From: Megamerina dolium
Taxonomy: Eukaryota; Arthropoda; Insecta; Diptera; Megamerinidae
Direction: 5' to 3'
Length of the DNA: 64,000 bases
NCBI GenBank assembly: GCA_963854835.1
Contig: OY978528.1
Span: 39,850,960-39,914,959 of the forward strand
This document shows positions 59,768 through 64,000 of this stretch, in pieces. A model generated the notes under the pieces. That model saw only the letters and a program-made list of their open reading frames with translations, was not told where the DNA came from and ran no database searches. The position numbers and the translations under genes are program-made. The first letter of the stretch is position 1, and each line of letters begins with the position of its first letter.

Positions 59768-61044
59768 TTTGCAACTTTCTATTTATACCGACAAACTGGT
59801 CTGCTTTAATATTGACGAAACAAGAAATAAACCGGAAATTATGTGAAGAGGTGCTTAACACCACTGGAACTGATCAAAAATCAAATTATTGACAATTATA
59901 ACAATAACAGCAACAGCAGCATCGGCAATATCTCAATAAATTTCATATGAGACAATTGTAACTTAATAATAATAAAATCCCAACAAAACTGAAAAACCGT
60001 TTTTAAAAATTTATCTTCATATGAACTAAGTATAAATACACGAGTACAGCACGCGTTGACAACAAACACTGGCCGATGTTGTTCATAAAATATATAAATG
60101 ATATTAATCCAAGTTTTCTTTAAGCGATTTATTTTACTGGTGCAACAAATATTTCATATACTCATAAATGTTTGACAAATGAATTAAATATACTTAGGAT
60201 TATTCAATTAATATTTCACAATACACAATGCACCGCAATAAATGCAATTTAACTGTCAGTTTAGTCACTAAGTTGTCGTATCGTTGTTGTACGTATGTGA
60301 CAATATTTAGCAACGCATAAGTTGCTTACTTGCTTATATACGAAGTTGTACGTTGTAGTTTACTTACATTGTATGCGACCGACCGAACGACCAACCAAAT
60401 ACCTTAGGTATACACTAGTATAGTGTGTATATGTAGAAAATTGTTTCAAATTTTCATTCAATCATAGTACACATTGCATTTGTGCAAGTATGAGTGTTCA
60501 TATAACTACATACATATAGGAGCAAATAAGACAGTGAACTAGAGAATAAATGTAAAAGCGTGTATGTGCAAAATTTAATTAACAAACATTTGCTAAAGAT
60601 AATTTTATTATGTATCTACCTACATATATATGTATATATCGTAGTTATCATTAATGGTTATTGTTGTTATTTTGACTTATTTAATAGACTACACCATAAA
60701 CATGCACAATCTCTTAATCTTACTCTCTCGTTCTCCAAATGAGTGCTGGTATTGTTGTATATATATTATCATTTATTTAATGAATAAATGTATTGCTTCT
60801 AAAAATGACTTATTACAGATTCAAGACCGCAAAAAAATTATTAATTCAATTACATATTTCTCTTAGACTTCATCTCATGTACTCACGTAAAGCTAAAACT
60901 ATAATGTGCATATGTATGTTAACATCAATAAAGCCAAATTTTTTATACATATATAGGTTTTCAACATTTTATTTCTATTACGAATAATAAAAGGAAATTG
61001 AAGGTTTAGAAAAACGCAAAAAAAAATCCATTATTTTACCATAC
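59768..61044. other. 5' flank of gene D
   Basis: AT-rich DNA upstream of the gene D start, presumably with its 5' UTR and promoter. No coding frame with recognisable content. Confidence 0.4.
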
Positions 61045-61123
61045 CTGTTTACCACGCTTGATTAGTTTCAGTAGTAGAAGTAGTATTCAAATTCAGTTTC
61101 CACCGATCCTCAACGGCATTCTT
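61045..61123 (-). other. Candidate 79-nt exon, possibly 5' UTR of gene D
   Basis: On the minus strand this less AT-rich segment is bounded by TTTTTGTAG and AACAG/GTATGG, good acceptor and donor sequences, with the splice orientation of the acid phosphatase genes. It starts AAGAATGCCGTTGAGG and ends GCGTGGTAAACAG. It has a stop in the frame that would otherwise be most open, so a non-coding leader exon is the simplest reading. An acceptor-like AG lies about 40 nt upstream of the gene D ATG. No transcript evidence. Confidence 0.25.
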
Positions 61124-62394
61124 CTACAAAAATAAAAATGTTTGTTCTTTCAAATGTTGGCCATTCCGAGGCAAGGAAGAACAATTCTTCCAATCGCGCA
61201 CAATTGTGTTTTTCAAATTTGGCATGTATAACAAACCAAAAAAGGTTGTTAAAATTAAATCAACATTTTATTCTAAACTCTATTGTTGTTTGTTAATTTA
61301 ATTCAAATTTAACCCCCCACCATATCGTTAATTTTGTGCTTATGCAATATAGCCATATCGCACAATTTAGACTTTTTTATTCAGGCACATTATAGTCAGC
61401 CCTTAAGAACTACTGAACGTGTCTTGTCTCTTCAATTAATTGATATACTCGTAGTACAAAAGCTTTTTTTTATTGGCATATCTTAACATGGAAAGTAGCG
61501 TATATAAATTTGATTAGAGGGCCACAACAATGATCACTTTCACTAGCAATTATTTCCTACTTTCAAGTAAAATATGTACATGAATATGCATACATACTTA
61601 CACAAATATATACTATAATTATATTGCACGTACATACATACATAATAATATGTAAGATAAAATTTACTCAGATTTGACCATGAAACGAAGATAAATTTGA
61701 AAAAATCTCAACATATTGGTTCGTGTTTTACGGTCCATAGTGTATCGTACATAAAATATACATGACATACAATAGCTATGAATATATATAATTATAAAGC
61801 ACTCACCTTACGTTAATGACCTATACAAGAATTAAATTATTGTTGTGGCATGCAAACATGAACGAAACCAAGTAAGTTTTTTATGTATATGAAACCCTTT
61901 AATTTGCAACTAAATTAAAAAGTTGTTTTTCTTGGTAAGGGGTTAAGTGAGTATAAAAAGTACTAGTTTTGAAACAAATAATCATTTTTCTCTTAATTGA
62001 ATAGAACAAAATTTCTTATCACACTTGCTTTTTCCACCTAGATGGAAAAATCCCTTATATTTGTAGTTTAACCTCTCTAATGTATATGCAATACTTATGA
62101 ACATATACATATACATGAAGGGTACTTAAATTTAAAATTCGGCGAAATCGTGTCCATTTGACCGGATTGTGATTAACCAGATATTCACATAACTGCTATA
62201 AAGTAATTGCGTATATCTATAAAACGTATGTATATATGGTTAATATGCAATCTTAAATAGAATTGCATCAGACAATTGAACAGCACAAATTAGAATGGAA
62301 TTAATCTGAATTGTATAGTATATTTATATATAAATACTATATGTGGTACTACTAAAACCTATAATGAAGTCAAATTTACAAATAGATAGTGGAG
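61124..62394. other. AT-rich intergenic DNA, nothing recognised
   Basis: Short frames only. No repeat pairing with the rest of the window was found. Confidence 0.4.
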
Positions 62395-62830
62395 TTCCTA
62401 ATTTTTTGTTTAGCCATATAGAAGCAGCCCACAACAGATGATTCATTTCCAATACCACCCAAATCACAGCAAAACATTCCATATTCTTAGCATTGATTTG
62501 GTCACCATTTGTTCCGCTCCACCGGGCTTTAACCACGATCGTTTTCACATAATATTATTGCATGTGACTCTCATTCCAAGACACCATCTATTTATGAAAT
62601 GAGTCAACTTCGTTCCGTTTGATTCCATCGGAATATTTTTGCGTTAATTCGAGCTTTTCACATTTTTTAAAATTTTTAATACTGGAACAGAGTCGATTTA
62701 ACCAAAATTGCATATAATTGGTTGTAACATTATCGGAATGATCTGTATTAAAGCAAAATTGTCAAACATATCGAAATTTCTCTTTATTAGCTTTCACATT
62801 TTAAATCCTATAACTCACAGCTGAATTGAT
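62395..62830 (-). pseudogene. Heavily decayed mariner transposase fragment
   Basis: On the minus strand 62541-62413 reads RSWLKPGGAEQMVTKS, then MLRIWNVLL, a stop, FGWYWK, a stop and IICCGLLLYG. This follows the mariner block RSWSKPGEPAQ...KVLLCIWWDWKGIIYYELLPYG residue by residue. Upstream, 62820-62560 contains DNVTTNYMQFWLNRL and CEKLELTQKYSDGI, plausible remains of the N-terminal and linker regions. Stops and frameshifts make it non-functional. It is older than the copy at 22507. Confidence 0.6.
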
Positions 62831-63192
62831 CAATCAACTTTTCAACTTTTCCAACGAGCAAAAGTCTGAACTTCTTAAGTGAATACTATACAAGATGAAC
62901 ACATAATACTACATTCATCTAGCGAACAAAAAATGTATTTCTTTCTTCCCAGCATAATCTCTGCTCATTTCTCAGAGCTGTTAGTGCCAAATATTCATAA
63001 TAATCTCACAAAATTGATGAAGTGTCTTGCAGGGAGCAGATTTTTTAATAATAAACTGCTCCAATTTATTTTCATTATAATTTACCAAACGTTGTGCTAC
63101 AAAAAAGAAAAAAGTTCATAAAATTCATGAAATTGTTCGTAAAGTTCAATGAAAATATTCATTATTATGCTTCTTTTAATTAATGTTGTTCA
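62831..63192. other. AT-rich intergenic DNA, nothing recognised
   Basis: No motif-bearing frame; ends at the left target duplication of the SINE that follows. Confidence 0.4.
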
Positions 63193-63206
63193 ATGTTCAC
63201 TGTTAT

Positions 63207-63576
63207 AAATAAAATAAAAAAATAAATATGTGGCACTTAAAGCCCCAAAGGGCTCATTGTCCGAGCTTTTTCTTCCATTACTGTTGTGCGTCTTAAATTT
63301 TGGACAGTATTAGAATGGACCTACTTATTTTAGCCGGTTCCGAACGGCAGAACACTTGAGACATCACTTTTTCTGAGCTTTGTCACAGAGTTCTTTTTAG
63401 AAGCTTTTTCATGGCAAGTTGTTACTGTCGGAAGAATTGCCAATTGCTTGCCGACAGGTGGGTACCGTTCGAAAGAAAAATCTTTTCGATATTAAATTTG
63501 TTATGCATCAGCCGGGTATTGAACCACGACCTACAGATCAGAAGGCGAACACACTAACCACTGAGCTACGGCACCC
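63207..63576 (-). mobile_element. tRNA-derived SINE, copy 3, full length with intact 14-bp target-site duplication
   Basis: The same family as the copy at 6280, reversed: T-rich tail at 63207-63230, body (CACTTAAAGCCCCAAAGGGC, CCGGTTCCGAACGGCAG), then the head with B box (GGGTATTGAACCACG, reversed) and A box (CACTAACCACTGAGCTA, reversed), ending GGCACCC at 63576. ATGTTCACTGTTAT flanks it at 63193-63206 and 63577-63590 without a mismatch. It fixes the 5' start of the family at GGGTGCCGTAGC. Confidence 0.92.
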
Positions 63577-63590
63577 ATGTTCACTGTTAT

Positions 63591-64000
63591 GCATAAATTT
63601 AATGAAGAGTATTAAACAAATTTTATGAAAATAACTTCAATTGCAGAGTATGAAAAAATTTATGAGAATTACATCATATAAATTATGAATGACATACACA
63701 AAAAATGTACTAAATATTTTTACCCATGCTCTCCTATTTCTATTGAAATATTACTTCGATGCCTCACAAAAGTTCGGTCAGCAGAAAAATTCATTCTTTT
63801 GAAAAGGAAACTACATGGAAAAAACAAACAAAATCACCCTTTATTAGCGCATAAAAATAAATCGCTATAGTTAGAAATTACAGATTCTCCGAAGCACTAT
63901 TAATAAATAATTCTCATTCTAAGATTCTTAAAGAAAAAAATCACTACATTCGAATATATTTTGCAATTATCTGCATTGCAGCTACATACGTATACATATA
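63591..64000. other. AT-rich intergenic DNA at the window end
   Basis: Nothing recognised. Confidence 0.4.

Noticed and set aside
59768..59800. TATAAATAG just upstream of the gene D ATG as a promoter
   Set aside because: It lies only about 12 nt before the start codon, too close to serve that ATG; it is more likely part of the leader or intron.

Overview
The window is nuclear DNA of a higher dipteran insect. It is AT-rich, its genes are broken by short GT-AG introns, and it is packed with insect-type transposon debris. The style of the repeats suggests a tephritid fruit fly, but that is inference; the sequence alone fixes only 'fly'. Nothing looks prokaryotic, organellar or viral.

The host content I can support is one cluster of four paralogous secretory histidine acid phosphatase genes, all on the minus strand, in the right-hand 60% of the window: gene A (25787-40367, 410 aa), gene B (49784-51788, 383 aa), gene C (53588-55327, 381 aa) and gene D (56912-59767, 414 aa). 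I assembled each by joining seven exons. All six introns are phase 0 and fall at the same place in every gene. Internal exons measure 99 (102 in gene C), 84, 159, 186 and 342 nt. Each protein has the N-terminal RHGxR phosphate-binding motif, a later R-x-x-M-S arginine, an HD proton-donor motif and the C-x3-C-P-L and CPR cysteines typical of prostatic/lysosomal-type acid phosphatases. The outer genes A and D share a basic N-terminus plus membrane segment and a Pro-rich tail; the inner genes B and C share an ordinary signal peptide and many exon-level residues. Gene A has a 12.7-kb first intron filled with repeats, while nearly all other introns are 57-220 bp.

The left 25 kb has no host gene I can recognise. 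It holds Tc1/mariner relics (1-744, 6771-7665, 15328-15507, 19735-20030, 22507-23532), a tRNA-derived SINE with a perfect 13-bp target duplication (6280-6653), a deleted SINE copy, a possible solo LTR, a LINE 3' end with a (GAA)n tail, a Harbinger-like element (12733-13618), long (TA)n tracts and a pair of 304-bp direct repeats.

Intron 1 of gene A carries four Helentron-like (mini-me/DINE-1-like) elements with about 297-bp internal tandem repeats, three on the minus strand and one on the plus strand. Between genes A and B lie two more TTA-flanked Harbinger-like elements, a 244-bp inverted repeat pair, a small Tc1/mariner derivative with inverted termini, and a 1.65-kb imperfect palindrome that ends close to the 3' end of gene B. 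The right end has a mariner relic and a second intact SINE with a perfect 14-bp target duplication.

The most notable results are the acid phosphatase cluster (including an altered active-site loop in gene C), the SINE family with intact target duplications, and the TTA-flanked element family carrying a Myb/SANT-like reading frame.
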